Shown: piece after piece, positions 34,174 through 46,781 of the stretch
Layout: each line of letters starts with the position of its first letter
How positions within the stretch are numbered: position 1 is the stretch's first letter
NCBI GenBank assembly: GCA_021604805.1
Contig: BQJR01000001.1
Coordinates: 656,925-720,924 of the forward strand
Source of the DNA: Planctomycetota bacterium
Lineage (GTDB): Bacteria > Planctomycetota > B15-G4
Direction: 5' to 3'
DNA length: 64,000 nucleotides
Program-made: the position numbers and the translations under genes
Notes under the pieces: model-generated
What the model was told of the DNA's origin: nothing
The model's database searches: none
What the model saw: the letters and a program-made list of their open reading frames with translations, nothing else

Positions 34174-35757
34174 ATGTCGTCGCCCCCTCGCCATCAGCCG
34201 CTTTCTGCACTCGTGCTCGCGCTGCTCGGCGCGCTGAGCGGCGTCGCCCAAGCGCAGTGGAACTCGCCGCAGCTCTCCGGGGAGCTGTTGTCGGGAGAGC
34301 AGGAGCTGCCGCCTCGGGGCGCGCAGGGCCAGGGCGCGTCGATCGAGCACCTGCTGCACTTCGTGGTCGAGAACGAGGTCGCGCTTGCGGATCCGGGCGC
34401 CACGCTCGGCGTGGGCGGCAGCGTGCTCGGGCGTCTCACCGACATGGAGGTCGCGGTCGTCGCACCTGGGCTCATGCTCTCAGCGCGCAAGCAGCAGAAT
34501 CTCGCCGAGTGGAACGCGCTCATCGGCGACGACGACTGGGACGGCGACTTCTGGGAACACATCGGCGGTGAGATCGACGCGCTGGGTCGCGCGCCGTCGG
34601 CGCCCAGCAGCGGAGCGCTGCAAACCGAAGACTGGATCTTCAGCACGGAACATCCGTGGGGCTTGGCCACGCCCTTCTCACTCATCGACGCCTACGGTGC
34701 GCTCGACGGCTCACTCTTCCGCTTGCGCCGCAAAGCCGACGGGTCGCTGCGCACCGAGCGCTTCCTGAGCGAGAAGATGATCCTGAGGAGCTTGGGGCAA
34801 GGCACCGACGCCGCCACCGCCGATGTCGACGTGGACGCTTTCGCCGTCGACGCTGCGGGCAACGTGTTCCTTTCGTTCCGCAGCACCGAGTGGGTGAACG
34901 GACGCCTCGTGGCCGACGACGGCGTGGTGTGCCTCCCCATCTACTGCATGCACTACGACGACAGCGGCAACGTCGACCTGATCGAAGACGACTGCGCGCG
35001 CGTGGTGTTCGACAAGCCGCAGGTCGACACCTGGGTGCAACACGCAGCGCTCAACAACGCCGACGGCAGCCCGATCAAGATCCTGGAAGACCTCACGGGG
35101 CTCTCGCTCGACCCGCAGGGCGGCGTGTTGGAGCCGCTCGATCCGATCCCCGGTCTGCCCGACGGCGCGCCGCACATGCTGTTCACCGGAACGCGCCTGG
35201 GACCGATGGTGCTCAGCACGCGCGACGGCGGTCGCTTGGCGCAGCTCAACGGCAAGTCGCTCGGCGCGTCGCAGATCAGTGGTGTCGCGCTCGGACTCGA
35301 CGCGGCCAGCACGCAGACCTCCGCCGCCGACCTCGCGGCGATCCACGTGGAGACGGCGCGGCCGAGCGTCCCTGTGATCGACCTGGAAGAGGGTCAGCTC
35401 CACTTCCTCTACAACCCGCAAGCCGAGCTGCTGCTCGACGGCTTCGCACCGAACAGTTGGGTCTGGTTGCTCTTCGACGCACACCTCCCACCCTCCTACG
35501 GCGAGGCCTGGAAGGCGCAGCCCTACGCAGGACCCGGCTCCAGCCAGCGGCTGGTCAGCGGCCAGGGCCTCCAGTTCCCGCTGCAGGTCGACGCCCGCGG
35601 CCGGGCGCGGATCGTGATGCCCCCCGCCGGCGAAGTTCACCACTCCTTCTGGGTGATGATCCAGGCGCTCGAGCTGGGCAGCGCGCGGCTCTCGCGGCCC
35701 GCCGCTGTGTGGTGCGATCACGGGGGGGCCTTGGCCGGCGCCCCCCTGCCCGATTAG
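34174..35757 (+). CDS. Large secreted protein of unknown function
   Basis: 527 residues with a signal peptide (SALVLALLGALSGVAQAQ). No catalytic motif is recognised. It is beta-rich and acidic, with repeated short segments of a seven-bladed or other beta-propeller look (GVALGLDAAS, LSLDPQGGVLEPLDPIPG, AFAVDAAGNVFLSFRSTEW). Its last 100 residues (from APNSWVWLLFDAHLPP to FWVMIQALELGSARLSRPA) recall the C-terminal module seen in three other secreted proteins here, with an FPLQVDARGRARI-type strand before it, but the match is weaker. It lies upstream of the aldehyde dehydrogenase gene with about 50 bp between; TTGGCC (35731-35736) and TAGGGT (35755-35760) near its end may be the promoter for that gene. 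Confidence 0.6.
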   Translation: MSSPPRHQPLSALVLALLGALSGVAQAQWNSPQLSGELLSGEQELPPRGAQGQGASIEHLLHFVVENEVALADPGATLGVGGSVLGRLTDMEVAVVAPGLMLSARKQQNLAEWNALIGDDDWDGDFWEHIGGEIDALGRAPSAPSSGALQTEDWIFSTEHPWGLATPFSLIDAYGALDGSLFRLRRKADGSLRTERFLSEKMILRSLGQGTDAATADVDVDAFAVDAAGNVFLSFRSTEWVNGRLVADDGVVCLPIYCMHYDDSGNVDLIEDDCARVVFDKPQVDTWVQHAALNNADGSPIKILEDLTGLSLDPQGGVLEPLDPIPGLPDGAPHMLFTGTRLGPMVLSTRDGGRLAQLNGKSLGASQISGVALGLDAASTQTSAADLAAIHVETARPSVPVIDLEEGQLHFLYNPQAELLLDGFAPNSWVWLLFDAHLPPSYGEAWKAQPYAGPGSSQRLVSGQGLQFPLQVDARGRARIVMPPAGEVHHSFWVMIQALELGSARLSRPAAVWCDHGGALAGAPLPD

Positions 35758-35808
35758 GGTGCGGGGCTCGGCGCTGGGAGGAAACCGGCGCTCCCCCGGA
35801 GACCATCG

Positions 35809-37356
<1,548 letters not shown>

Positions 37357-37443
37357 GACGCGGGTTCGCCGTGCCGGTCCGACTCACCGGCGGAGCGGCG
37401 CGCTTCCACGTCGGCTCAACCTGGAGCCTGCCACGGCCCGATA

Positions 37444-37485
37444 GCAAACCTGCCGCGCCTCGACGGGCGCGCGAGGAGGGTTTGC
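37444..37485 (+). promoter_or_regulatory. Leader hairpin holding the Nudix gene ribosome-binding site
   Basis: Two nested perfect stems: outer GCAAACC (37444-37450) pairs with GGTTTGC (37479-37485), inner CGCGCC (37454-37459) pairs with GGCGCG (37466-37471), loop TCGACG. The ribosome-binding site GAGGAGG (37473-37479) lies in the 3' side of the internal loop, and the start codon follows at 37487. As RNA the structure would partly hide the site. No run of T follows, so it is not a classic terminator. Confidence 0.45.
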
Positions 37486-37486
37486 C

Positions 37487-37912
37487 GTGTTCGATCAGCT
37501 GCACCGAGTCCGCGTCTTCGTCTTCCGCCGCGTGAAGGGCGCCTACGAGTATCTCGTGGTGCGCAACGAGCCGGTGATCGAGTCGTTCTGGAGCCCGGTC
37601 ACGGGCAGCATGATGCCGGACGAGTCGTTGTTCCAGGCGGCGGTGCGCAGCGTCGGAGAACAGGTCGGGCTCACGGCGCCGCGACAGATCGTCGATCTCC
37701 AGCTGGCCAGCCACATCCAGATCGGGGATCTCGACGAGGTCGACTGGTCGGTGGGCTACCGCGCCAGCGACCGCGGCACGGACCTGCGCCCCACCTCGGA
37801 GCTGGCCGACCTGCGCTGGCTCGACTTCGACAGCAGCTACCGCAACCTCGAGCTCGAAGAAGACCGCCGTTCGATCATGCGCCTGCACTTCACCCTGCGC
37901 AGCGCCGGCTGA
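37487..37912 (+). CDS. Nudix-fold protein with degenerate Nudix box
   Basis: 141 residues. The fold suits a Nudix domain, with the box region GSMMPDESLFQAAVRSVGEQ followed by VGL. Against the consensus Gx5Ex7REUxEExGU, the first Glu, Arg, and the terminal GL are kept, but the Glu after Arg is Ser and the second of the EE pair is Gln. The metal-binding residues are thus reduced, so hydrolysis may be weak or lost and the protein may bind a nucleotide or regulate. The GTG start has a strong site (GAGGAGG, 7 nt upstream) inside a hairpin. It is a single gene after the ALDH gene, with 130 bp between. Confidence 0.6.
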   Translation: MFDQLHRVRVFVFRRVKGAYEYLVVRNEPVIESFWSPVTGSMMPDESLFQAAVRSVGEQVGLTAPRQIVDLQLASHIQIGDLDEVDWSVGYRASDRGTDLRPTSELADLRWLDFDSSYRNLELEEDRRSIMRLHFTLRSAG

Positions 37913-38036
37913 TCGCACTCGCTGCCGAGGGCGCCACGCCGACGCGAAGCGCGCTCACTGAGTCGTGTCGCCCGCTCGCTGACGGACATCGCGTGGGCAC
38001 TCACTCGCGTCGCCGCCGCGCGCGGTCCCGCCGCGC

Positions 38037-39671
38037 TCAGCCCTCGATCTCCAGCATGAGCGCCTTCAGCTCGTCGAACTGTGCCTGCTCGTTGGGCGAG
38101 AAGGGCTGCTGACGCCAGAGCTGGTTGTTGGGCGGATTGCTGAGCAAGAACAAGCGGTAGGCGTCGTCTTCGCGCTGCAGCTTCCACTTGTCACCGATGA
38201 CGGCGGACACGTCTTTGTTGTACGGGCCCGCGCCGTTGGGGCGATGACGCGCGGCGTACACGTGGGTGCGCGCGCCCGTCCCCCCGAAGATCACCGGCGC
38301 GAAGGACACCGAGTCGAGGCCGGCGCTGGCGTCGCCGCCGATGAGGTCGAGCGTGGTGGCGAAGAGGTCGTCGGTGTGGGCCAGGGCTTCGGTGCGACCC
38401 GGCTCCGCGTCGGCCGCCCAGGTGAACATGGGCACGTGGATCCCGCGCTCGCCGACGCTGCCCTTGAAGCCGTTGAAGGGCAAGCTCTGCGGATTCTCGA
38501 ACGAGGCCGCCGGCGTGCCGTTGTCGCCCACGATGATCACCACCGAGCGCGACAGGATCGCCGGCCGCAAGCTCTCGAAGAAGCGCAACAGTTCGGTGTC
38601 GGCCGCTTCGAGCGTGGCTTGGTAGAGCTTGTTGTCGGTGCTGAGATCGCCCAGCGCGCCCGACAACAACTCAGCCGGCGGCGCCTCCCAGGGCGTGTGC
38701 GGTGCGTGCAAGGCGAACCACATCACGAAGGGTTTGTTGCCCAGCCGGTCGATCACGTCGAGCGCGTCGTCGATCTGCTTCGTGGTGGCGTAGGTCGTTT
38801 CGATCGCCGTGTGCGCGCCGGCGCGCGTGGCCACCGTGTACGGATACTCGTAGTACGACTCGGAGAGCAGCACGCTCGTCATCGAACCGCGGAACTCGCT
38901 GAAGCCGAAGTCGATCGGGTGCGCGAAAGGGTTCGGTTCGTAGAGCAGGTTGTTGAGATGCCACTTCCCGATGGCGACGGGCACGTGCGTGTGCGTGGCC
39001 TGCACGCGCTTGGGCAACGTGTCGAGCCCGCGCAGGCTCAGGTTGAACGGGTCGCTCTCGGTGTTCTCCCACAGGAACACGGTGCCCACGCCGGTGCGCG
39101 GTGGACGCAAACCGGTGAGCGCGCCCGCGCGGGACGGCGAGCAGACCGGCTGCGCGTAGGCGCGGTCGAAGACCATCGACTGCTCGGCGACCACGTCGAG
39201 GAAGGGTGTGGGCGCGGGCTCGCTGCCCAGGGCTTCGTAGGACGCGAGGCGATCGATGCCGACATCGTCGAGCAGGATCACGATCACGTTGCGCGGGGGC
39301 GTCGTCTCGCCCAGCTCGGCGTCGGTGAAGTGACCTTGTCCTGCGTTCACCGAGCCAGCGTTCTCGCGGCCTGCGGAGCGCTCTGCGCCCGCGGATTGCA
39401 GGGCCGCCTGCGACGCGAACACCGCCTGAGCGCGCGCGCGCCGGGCCTCGAGACTCGCGCCGCTCGCGGGCGCTCCCACTGCGGGCCGCCGCGCCAACTT
39501 CGAGCGCCGGGCGTTCTGAATCTGGACACGCGCGGCTGGCGACGCGACGCCGGGCGCCACGAGCGGAGGGGCGTGCGCCACGTCGGCCGGTTCGGCGACG
39601 GCACGCTGTGTCACGGCCTGCGGAGTCAGCGCCGTGAAGGCAAGGCAAACGAGCGCGAAGAGCACGCTCAT
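38037..39671 (-). CDS. Secreted sulfatase (formylglycine type I)
   Basis: 544 residues. A signal peptide-like start (MSVLFALVCLAFTALTPQA) is followed by a 100-residue low-complexity Ala/Arg-rich linker, then the alkaline-phosphatase-fold sulfatase domain: VILLDDVGID with metal-binding Asp135-Asp136, and CSPSR (177-181), the C-x-P-x-R signature in which the Cys becomes formylglycine. DNGTP and HAPHTPWEAPP in the later part complete the metal site. It would cleave sulfate esters, as many planctomycete enzymes do for marine sulfated polysaccharides, and it needs a formylglycine-generating or anaerobic maturation enzyme not found here. The gene is divergent from the ThDP enzyme. Confidence 0.85.
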   Translation of the reverse strand: MSVLFALVCLAFTALTPQAVTQRAVAEPADVAHAPPLVAPGVASPAARVQIQNARRSKLARRPAVGAPASGASLEARRARAQAVFASQAALQSAGAERSAGRENAGSVNAGQGHFTDAELGETTPPRNVIVILLDDVGIDRLASYEALGSEPAPTPFLDVVAEQSMVFDRAYAQPVCSPSRAGALTGLRPPRTGVGTVFLWENTESDPFNLSLRGLDTLPKRVQATHTHVPVAIGKWHLNNLLYEPNPFAHPIDFGFSEFRGSMTSVLLSESYYEYPYTVATRAGAHTAIETTYATTKQIDDALDVIDRLGNKPFVMWFALHAPHTPWEAPPAELLSGALGDLSTDNKLYQATLEAADTELLRFFESLRPAILSRSVVIIVGDNGTPAASFENPQSLPFNGFKGSVGERGIHVPMFTWAADAEPGRTEALAHTDDLFATTLDLIGGDASAGLDSVSFAPVIFGGTGARTHVYAARHRPNGAGPYNKDVSAVIGDKWKLQREDDAYRLFLLSNPPNNQLWRQQPFSPNEQAQFDELKALMLEIEG

Positions 39672-39778
39672 ATCGGGGTGTCCTGCAAGTGTTCGGGGAC
39701 TCGGACTCTACCCCATCCTCGCGTGTTGCGGGGGACCCAGACGCTATCGTCGAGCCCACCCGCCCAGGAGTGTCGCCC

Positions 39779-41430
<1,652 letters not shown>

Positions 41431-41434
<4 letters not shown>

Positions 41435-42804
41435 CGCAAGTGAGCGTGAACCCCGCCACCGGCCGCGAGCTGGAGCGCTACGAGAGCCACAGCGACGAAC
41501 AGGCCGCGCAGATCGTGAAGGCCGTCGCGAAGGCGCAGCGCGAGTGGAAGCGCAGCGAGCATCGCGAGCGCGGCGCCGGCCTGCAGCGTCTCGCCGACGC
41601 TCTGCGCGCGCGCAGCGACGAACTCGCGCAACTCATGGCGCGCGAGATGGGCAAGCCCGTGAGCGACGGCCGCAGTGAGGTCGAGAAGTGCGCCTGGGTC
41701 TGCGAACACTACGCCGAGTTCGGGCCGTCGATCCTGGCGGACGAACGCTTGCCGAGCGAACCCGATGGCCCCGACGCCTTCAGCGTGTACCAACCGCTCG
41801 GCGTGGTGCTCGCCGTGATGCCCTGGAACTTCCCGCTCTGGCAGGTGTTCCGCTTCCTCGCGCCGGCGCTGGCCGCGGGCAACGCGGGTGTGCTCAAGCA
41901 CGCGAGCAACGTGCCCGGTTGCGCACTCGCCATCGAAGAACTCGTGCGCGACGCGAAGTTCCCCGGCGACGTCTTCCGCACCTTGCTGATCGGCTCCAAA
42001 CAAGTCGACGCCGTGCTCTCGCTCCCCGAAGTGCGCGCGGTCACGCTCACGGGTTCCACGCCGGCAGGCCGCGCCGTCGCCAAGCGCGCCGGCGAGCTGC
42101 TCAAGCCGCAAGTGCTCGAGCTGGGCGGCTCCGATCCCTACGTGATCCTCGACGACGCCGACCTCGAACAAGCCGTGGCCGCCTGCGTGACCAGCCGCCT
42201 GATCAACAACGGCCAGAGCTGCGTGGCCGCCAAGCGCTTCGTGGTCGTGGAGTCGGTGCGCGAGGAGTTCGAGAAGCGTTTCGTCGACGCGATGTCGGCG
42301 CGCGCTTTCGGCGATCCGCTCCACGACACCACCACCCTCGGCTGCATGGCGCGCGTCGATCTGCGCGACGAGCTGCACGAGCAAGTGCGCGCTTCGGTGG
42401 AGGCCGGCGCGCGCCTCGCGCTCGGAGGCGAAGTCCCCGCGGGCGACGGCGCCTTCTACCCACCCACCGTGCTCGCCGATGTCGCGCCCGGCATGCCCGC
42501 CTACGACGACGAACTCTTCGGCCCCGTCGCTGCCATCATCACCGCCCGCGATGCCGACGACGCGATCCGCATCGCCAACGACTCGCCCTTCGGCCTGGGC
42601 GCCGCCGTGTTCACGCGCGATCGCGAACTCGGCCGTCGCCTCGCGGCCGAGCATCTCGACGCCGGCTGCTGCTTCGTGAACGGCTTCGTCAAGAGCGACC
42701 CGCGCTGGCCCTTCGGCGGCATCAAGGACAGCGGCTACGGACGCGAGCTCGGCCTCTGGGGCCCGCGCGAGTTCATGAACGCGAAGACCGTGGTCGTGAA
42801 CTGA
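41431..42804 (+). CDS. Succinate-semialdehyde dehydrogenase (Sad/YneI-type)
   Basis: 457 residues of the aldehyde dehydrogenase family in the short YneI/Sad form (E. coli Sad is about 460). Cys264 in NNGQSC and Glu230 in LELGG are the catalytic pair; PWNFPLWQV, TGSTPAGRAV and WPFGGIKDSGYGRELG are the family's NAD-binding and C-terminal motifs. It should oxidise succinic semialdehyde to succinate with NAD. Its ATG overlaps the stop of the ThDP enzyme (ATGA), so the two are translationally coupled, which supports conversion of 2-oxoglutarate to succinate through the semialdehyde. Other aldehyde substrates cannot be excluded. Confidence 0.85.
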
Positions 42805-42844
42805 GGCGCGACCGGGAACGCGACGCCCTCGGGAACCTCGGGAA

Positions 42845-43774
42845 CTAGCCGCCGCGCACGAGTCGCCCCACGCCCCACACGCCGAGGTAACACAGCGGCG
42901 TGTCGAGCAACGCGAGCAGGAACTTGATCAAGTACACCGACACGATCACGGCGCCGATCGAGCTCGCTGGCATGTCGAAGTAGAAGTGCAGGAAGATGCC
43001 GTTCACGATGGCCGTGTCCACGAGCTGCGAGAGCCCGGTGGACATGTTGTTGCGGAACCACAGGTGCTTCCCGCGCGTGAGCCGTCGCCAGAAGTGGAAC
43101 AGGCGGTTGTCGATGAGCTGCGCGACCAAGTACGCGGTCATCGACGCGAGCAACAACACGCCGGGCGCATCGAAGGTGAACGCGTAGGCGTGCCAGGCGG
43201 CGGCGGCGTCGGCGGCGGGACCTTGCGCCGTCTCGATCAAGTGCTCGGCGCTGAACACCTCGTGATGCGGCGCGGGCACGTTCCAGAACGGTGACGCGGG
43301 CAGCGCCTTGGCGATGCCGAGCACCGCGAGCATCAGCAGCGACGCCGCGAAGCCCCACACGACCATGCGGTCGGCGCGCTTGCGTCCGTAGACCTCTGAC
43401 ACGATGTCGGTGCACAAGAACGTGATCGGGTACGTGATGATGCCTGTGGTGAGCGTGAGGCCGTCGGGATTGCCCGCGCCGGGGAACAACCAACCCACGA
43501 AGCTGTCGAAGGCGGAGAGCAACGGGCCGAGCAGCGGCAGGTCGAGCGGCATCAAGAACAGCTTCGTGCCCACCACGTTCGTGAGCATGAGCATCGCGAT
43601 GAAGAGCGTGGCCAGGAACAGGTAGCCGGTTTCGTAGGCGCCCTGCGGCACGTGCTCCACGTGACCGTCGGCGGGGTGCGCCATGGCCGGACCGCTGCGG
43701 TCGATGTCGACGCCTGCACCGCGCTCAGCCTCGGGCTCGCGGTCGCGCTCGGCGTTCGATGCGGCGTCGCTCAC
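42845..43774 (-). CDS. Queuosine-precursor transporter (YhhQ/VUT family)
   Basis: Integral membrane protein of the VUT_1 (DUF165) family, with about six helices; the signature is LTNVVGTKLF and, later, ITYPITFLCTDIVSEVYGRKRA. It brings a queuosine precursor (such as preQ0/preQ1) into the cell for tRNA modification. Two starts are possible: GTG 43774, with GGAG 7 nt upstream, gives 309 residues with a polar tail of 30 residues; ATG 43684 gives 279 residues but has no visible ribosome-binding site. I use the GTG. The gene is convergent with the SSADH gene (about 40 bp between stops). No queuosine biosynthesis gene is nearby. Confidence 0.8.
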   Translation of the reverse strand: MSDAASNAERDREPEAERGAGVDIDRSGPAMAHPADGHVEHVPQGAYETGYLFLATLFIAMLMLTNVVGTKLFLMPLDLPLLGPLLSAFDSFVGWLFPGAGNPDGLTLTTGIITYPITFLCTDIVSEVYGRKRADRMVVWGFAASLLMLAVLGIAKALPASPFWNVPAPHHEVFSAEHLIETAQGPAADAAAAWHAYAFTFDAPGVLLLASMTAYLVAQLIDNRLFHFWRRLTRGKHLWFRNNMSTGLSQLVDTAIVNGIFLHFYFDMPASSIGAVIVSVYLIKFLLALLDTPLCYLGVWGVGRLVRGG

Positions 43775-44005
43775 GGCGAGTCTCCGGACACAGGCGGCAT
43801 GCGTTCGGGCGTGCCCACGGGCAGCCCCCGCGGCGGACGGGCCCCCGACGGCTTTGCTAGTATGCCGGGCTGCCCGCGCCGACTCACGCAGCGTGTTCAC
43901 GAGTCGCCACGCAGCACGACCCGGCGCAACGCGGGCAGCCCTCCCCGCCGCTCGGGCGGCCCACGCCCGCCGTCCGCCCCACTCCTCTCCCGGAACCTTC
44001 GCGCC

Positions 44006-44788
44006 TTGAGCCTCGTCGAGACCGCGCGCCACGACGGCGTTGCCCTGATCACCCTCAACAACCCGCCGGCCAACGCCTACTCGCACGAGATGCATCGCGA
44101 GCTCGACGCCGCGATCCTCGACGCGCGCTTCGATGAGAAGGTGCACGTGATCGTGCTCACCGGCGCGGGCGAGAAGTTCTTCTGCGCGGGCGCCGACATC
44201 GAGATGCTCGAGCGCGTCACGCCCGAGTGGAAGTACTACTTCTGCCTGCACGCGAACGAGACGCTCAACCGCCTCGAGCAGACGCCCAAGTTGGTCGTCG
44301 CCGCGCTCAACGGGCACACGGTGGGCGGCGGCTTGGAAGTCGCGCTGGCCGCCGACCTGCGCTGGGCCAAAACGAACGGCGGCAAGCTCGGCCTGCCCGA
44401 AGTCGCGCTGGGCGTGCTGCCCGGCACCGGCGGCACCGCGCGCCTCTCGCGCATGCTCGGCCGCAGCAAAGCCATAGAGCTGATGACCTCCGGCGGCAAC
44501 ATGAGTTTCGACGACGCGCAGACGCTCGGCCTCGTCAACGAACTGCTCCCCGCCGAGAACTTCCTCGACGCCGTGATCGAGAAGGCGCAGCAGTACTGCC
44601 CGCCGCACAAAGCCTCGATGGCCGTCGGGCACATCAAGCGCTCGGTCGTGTCGGGCCTCGAGATGAGCTTCGAGAGTCACCTCTCACTCGAGCGCGAGCT
44701 GCAACAACAACTCTTCAAGAGCGCCGACGCCAAGGAAGGCTTCGCAGCCTTCAACGAGAAGCGCAAGCCCAAGTTCGAGGGACGCTGA
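44006..44788 (+). CDS. Enoyl-CoA hydratase/isomerase family protein
   Basis: 260 residues, the usual crotonase length, using TTG 44006 since upstream frame shows no other start near the conserved N-terminus. Oxyanion-hole and CoA-binding motifs are LTGAGEKFFCAGADIEML and ALNGHTVGGGLEVALAADLRWA; the Glu in LGLPEVALGVLPGTGGTARL is the residue that hydrates the double bond. It begins a run of genes for CoA-ester degradation on the same strand. The MDR dehydrogenase gene follows with 1 base between stop and start. TAGTAT at 43858-43863 might be the -10 of a promoter far upstream. Substrate chain not assignable. Confidence 0.8.
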   Translation: MSLVETARHDGVALITLNNPPANAYSHEMHRELDAAILDARFDEKVHVIVLTGAGEKFFCAGADIEMLERVTPEWKYYFCLHANETLNRLEQTPKLVVAALNGHTVGGGLEVALAADLRWAKTNGGKLGLPEVALGVLPGTGGTARLSRMLGRSKAIELMTSGGNMSFDDAQTLGLVNELLPAENFLDAVIEKAQQYCPPHKASMAVGHIKRSVVSGLEMSFESHLSLERELQQQLFKSADAKEGFAAFNEKRKPKFEGR

Positions 44789-44789
44789 G

Positions 44790-45830
44790 ATGAAAGCCGT
44801 CGTGATCCACGAGCACGGTGAGTACGACGTGCTGCGCGTTCAAGACATCGCTGCGCCCGAGCCGGGGCCCGGTGAAGTGCAGCTCGAGGTGCGCGCCATC
44901 GGACTCAACCACCTCGACACCTGGGTGCGTCGCGGCGTGCCCGGTCACGCCTTCCCGCTGCCGATGACGCCGGGCTGCGACTTCAGCGGCACGGTCAGCA
45001 AGCTCGGTCCCGGTGTCACCGGCTTGTCGATCGGCGACCGCGTGTTCGCGGCGCCCGGCATCTCGTGCGGGCGCTGCGCCAAGTGCGCGTCGGGCAACGA
45101 TCATCTCTGTCGCCACTACGGCATCCTGGGTGAGACGACCAACGGCGGCTGTGCCGAGTTCGCCGTGCTGCCCGCGCAGAACGCGCTGCCGATCCCCGGC
45201 GACCTCGACTTCGTGCAGGCCGCCGCCTTCCCGCTCACCTTCCTCACGGCCTGGCACATGCTCGTGGCGCGCTGCGGCCTCACCGCCAACGACAACGTGC
45301 TCGTGCACGCGGCGGGCTCCGGCGTGGGCAGCGCGGCGGTGCAGATCGCCAAGTTCCACGGCGCGCGCGTGCTGGCCACCGCGGGCAGCGACGAGAAGCT
45401 CGCCAAAGCCACCGAGCTCGGCGCCGACGCGGTGTGCAACTACAACAGCGACGACTTCGTCGCCGCGGCCAAGGCTTTCAGCAAGCGCGCGGGCATGGAC
45501 ATCGTGTTCGAGCACGTCGGAGAAGCCACCATGCCGGGCAGCTTGCGCACGCTCGCCAAGGGCGGCCGCGTCGTCACCTGCGGCGCGACCACCGGCCCCA
45601 AGCTCGAAGCCGACCTGCGCCACGTGTTCTTCAAGAGCCTCTCGATCCTCGGCTCCACCATGGGCAGCCGCGGCGAGTTGCACCTCATCGCGGGCCTGGT
45701 CGGACAAGGCCTGCTCAAACCCGTCATCGACCGAGTGCTGCCGCTCGACCAAGTCGCCGAAGCGCACGCCGCCATGGCTGGCCGCGAGCAGTTCGGCAAG
45801 ATCGTCCTCGTGAATGGAGAGCCTTCGTGA
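44790..45830 (+). CDS. Zinc-containing MDR-family dehydrogenase/reductase
   Basis: 346 residues of the medium-chain dehydrogenase family. The structural zinc loop is Cys93-Cys96-Cys99-Cys107 (CGRCAKCASGNDHLC). The catalytic zinc ligand Cys is absent at its usual place in the N-terminus (IGLNHLDTWVRRG has Asn-His), so it may be closer to quinone or enoyl reductase than to alcohol dehydrogenase. The nucleotide-binding motif is AAGSGVGSAAVQ. The stop codon overlaps the 3-hydroxyacyl-CoA dehydrogenase start by 4 bp. In a CoA-ester pathway it could reduce an acryloyl- or enoyl-CoA or oxidise a cyclic hydroxyacyl-CoA; the choice is inference. Confidence 0.75.
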   Translation: MKAVVIHEHGEYDVLRVQDIAAPEPGPGEVQLEVRAIGLNHLDTWVRRGVPGHAFPLPMTPGCDFSGTVSKLGPGVTGLSIGDRVFAAPGISCGRCAKCASGNDHLCRHYGILGETTNGGCAEFAVLPAQNALPIPGDLDFVQAAAFPLTFLTAWHMLVARCGLTANDNVLVHAAGSGVGSAAVQIAKFHGARVLATAGSDEKLAKATELGADAVCNYNSDDFVAAAKAFSKRAGMDIVFEHVGEATMPGSLRTLAKGGRVVTCGATTGPKLEADLRHVFFKSLSILGSTMGSRGELHLIAGLVGQGLLKPVIDRVLPLDQVAEAHAAMAGREQFGKIVLVNGEPS

Positions 45831-46693
45831 CCGACTTCCGCTTCGACACTGTCACCGTGCTGGGCGCGGGCACCATGGGCCGCGGCATCGCGCAGGTGTC
45901 GGCCGCCACGGGCAGCAAGGTGTTCCTGCTCGACACCGAACTCGCGCGCGCGAACGCCTCGCGTGACGGCATGGCCGGTTCGCTGGAACGCGCCGTGGCC
46001 AAGGGTCGCGTGTCGGCCGAAGATCGCGACGCCACGCTCGAGCGCGTCGTCGCCACCGACGACTTCGACGCCGCCGTGTCCACCAGCGACGTGATCGTAG
46101 AAGCCGTGCCCGAGAGCATGGACCTCAAGCGCACCATCTTCGGCAAGCTCGCCAAGACCGCGCCGGGCCACGCGCTGCTCGGCAGCAACACGAGCTCACT
46201 CTCGATCACCGAGATCGCCGAAGGCACCGGTGCCGACGACCGCATCGTGGGCCTGCACTTCTTCAACCCCGTGCCCGTGATGAAGCTCATCGAGGTCGTG
46301 CACGGCGACAACACGAGCGACGCCGCCAAGGCCGCCGCGCGCGACTTCGCGTTGCGTCTCGGCAAGGATCCCATCGCCGTCCGCGACGCGCCGGGCTTCG
46401 CCACCTCGCGCCTCGGCGTGCTGCTCGGCCTCGAAGCCATGCGCATGCTCGAACAAGAGGTCGCGTCGGCCGGTGACATCGACAAGGCCATGGAGCTCGG
46501 CTACCGCCATCCGATGGGCCCGCTCAAACTCACCGACCTCGTGGGCCTCGACGTGCGCCTCGCCATCGCCGAACACCTGCAGAAGGAACTCGGCACCGAC
46601 ACCTTCGCGCCGCCGCAGATCCTGCGCGACATGGTCGCCGCCGGGAAGCTCGGTAAGAAGAGCGGCGCGGGCTTCTACGAGTACGGCGAGTGA
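45827..46693 (+). CDS. 3-hydroxyacyl-CoA dehydrogenase
   Basis: 288 residues, the normal size of stand-alone L-3-hydroxyacyl-CoA dehydrogenases (HbdA/PaaH-like). The Rossmann motif is VLGAGTMGRGIA (11-22). The catalytic His is in GLHFFNPVPVMKLIEVV, and the Ser/Asn residues in NTSSLSITEIA match the family. The C-terminal domain has HPMGPLKLTDLVGLD and KSGAGFYEY. It oxidises a 3-hydroxyacyl-CoA with NAD. GTG 45827 overlaps the previous stop by 4 bp, so the hydratase, dehydrogenase and this gene form one unit. Confidence 0.9.
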   Translation: MTDFRFDTVTVLGAGTMGRGIAQVSAATGSKVFLLDTELARANASRDGMAGSLERAVAKGRVSAEDRDATLERVVATDDFDAAVSTSDVIVEAVPESMDLKRTIFGKLAKTAPGHALLGSNTSSLSITEIAEGTGADDRIVGLHFFNPVPVMKLIEVVHGDNTSDAAKAAARDFALRLGKDPIAVRDAPGFATSRLGVLLGLEAMRMLEQEVASAGDIDKAMELGYRHPMGPLKLTDLVGLDVRLAIAEHLQKELGTDTFAPPQILRDMVAAGKLGKKSGAGFYEYGE

Positions 46694-46781
46694 TGGCGCG
46701 CGCGCAGATCCGTCGCGCGGCCAGCACGTGCGAGAGCGCGATTCGTAGGGCGTTGCATCGTGCGCCCGGGAGTCACGCGTC

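Noticed and set aside
37444..37485. Rho-independent terminator of the ALDH gene
   Set aside because: The hairpin is followed by the Nudix start codon and no T-run, so a leader structure is the better reading.
44807..45767. Reverse frame opposite the MDR dehydrogenase gene
   Set aside because: No conserved motif; it lies entirely inside a well-supported gene.
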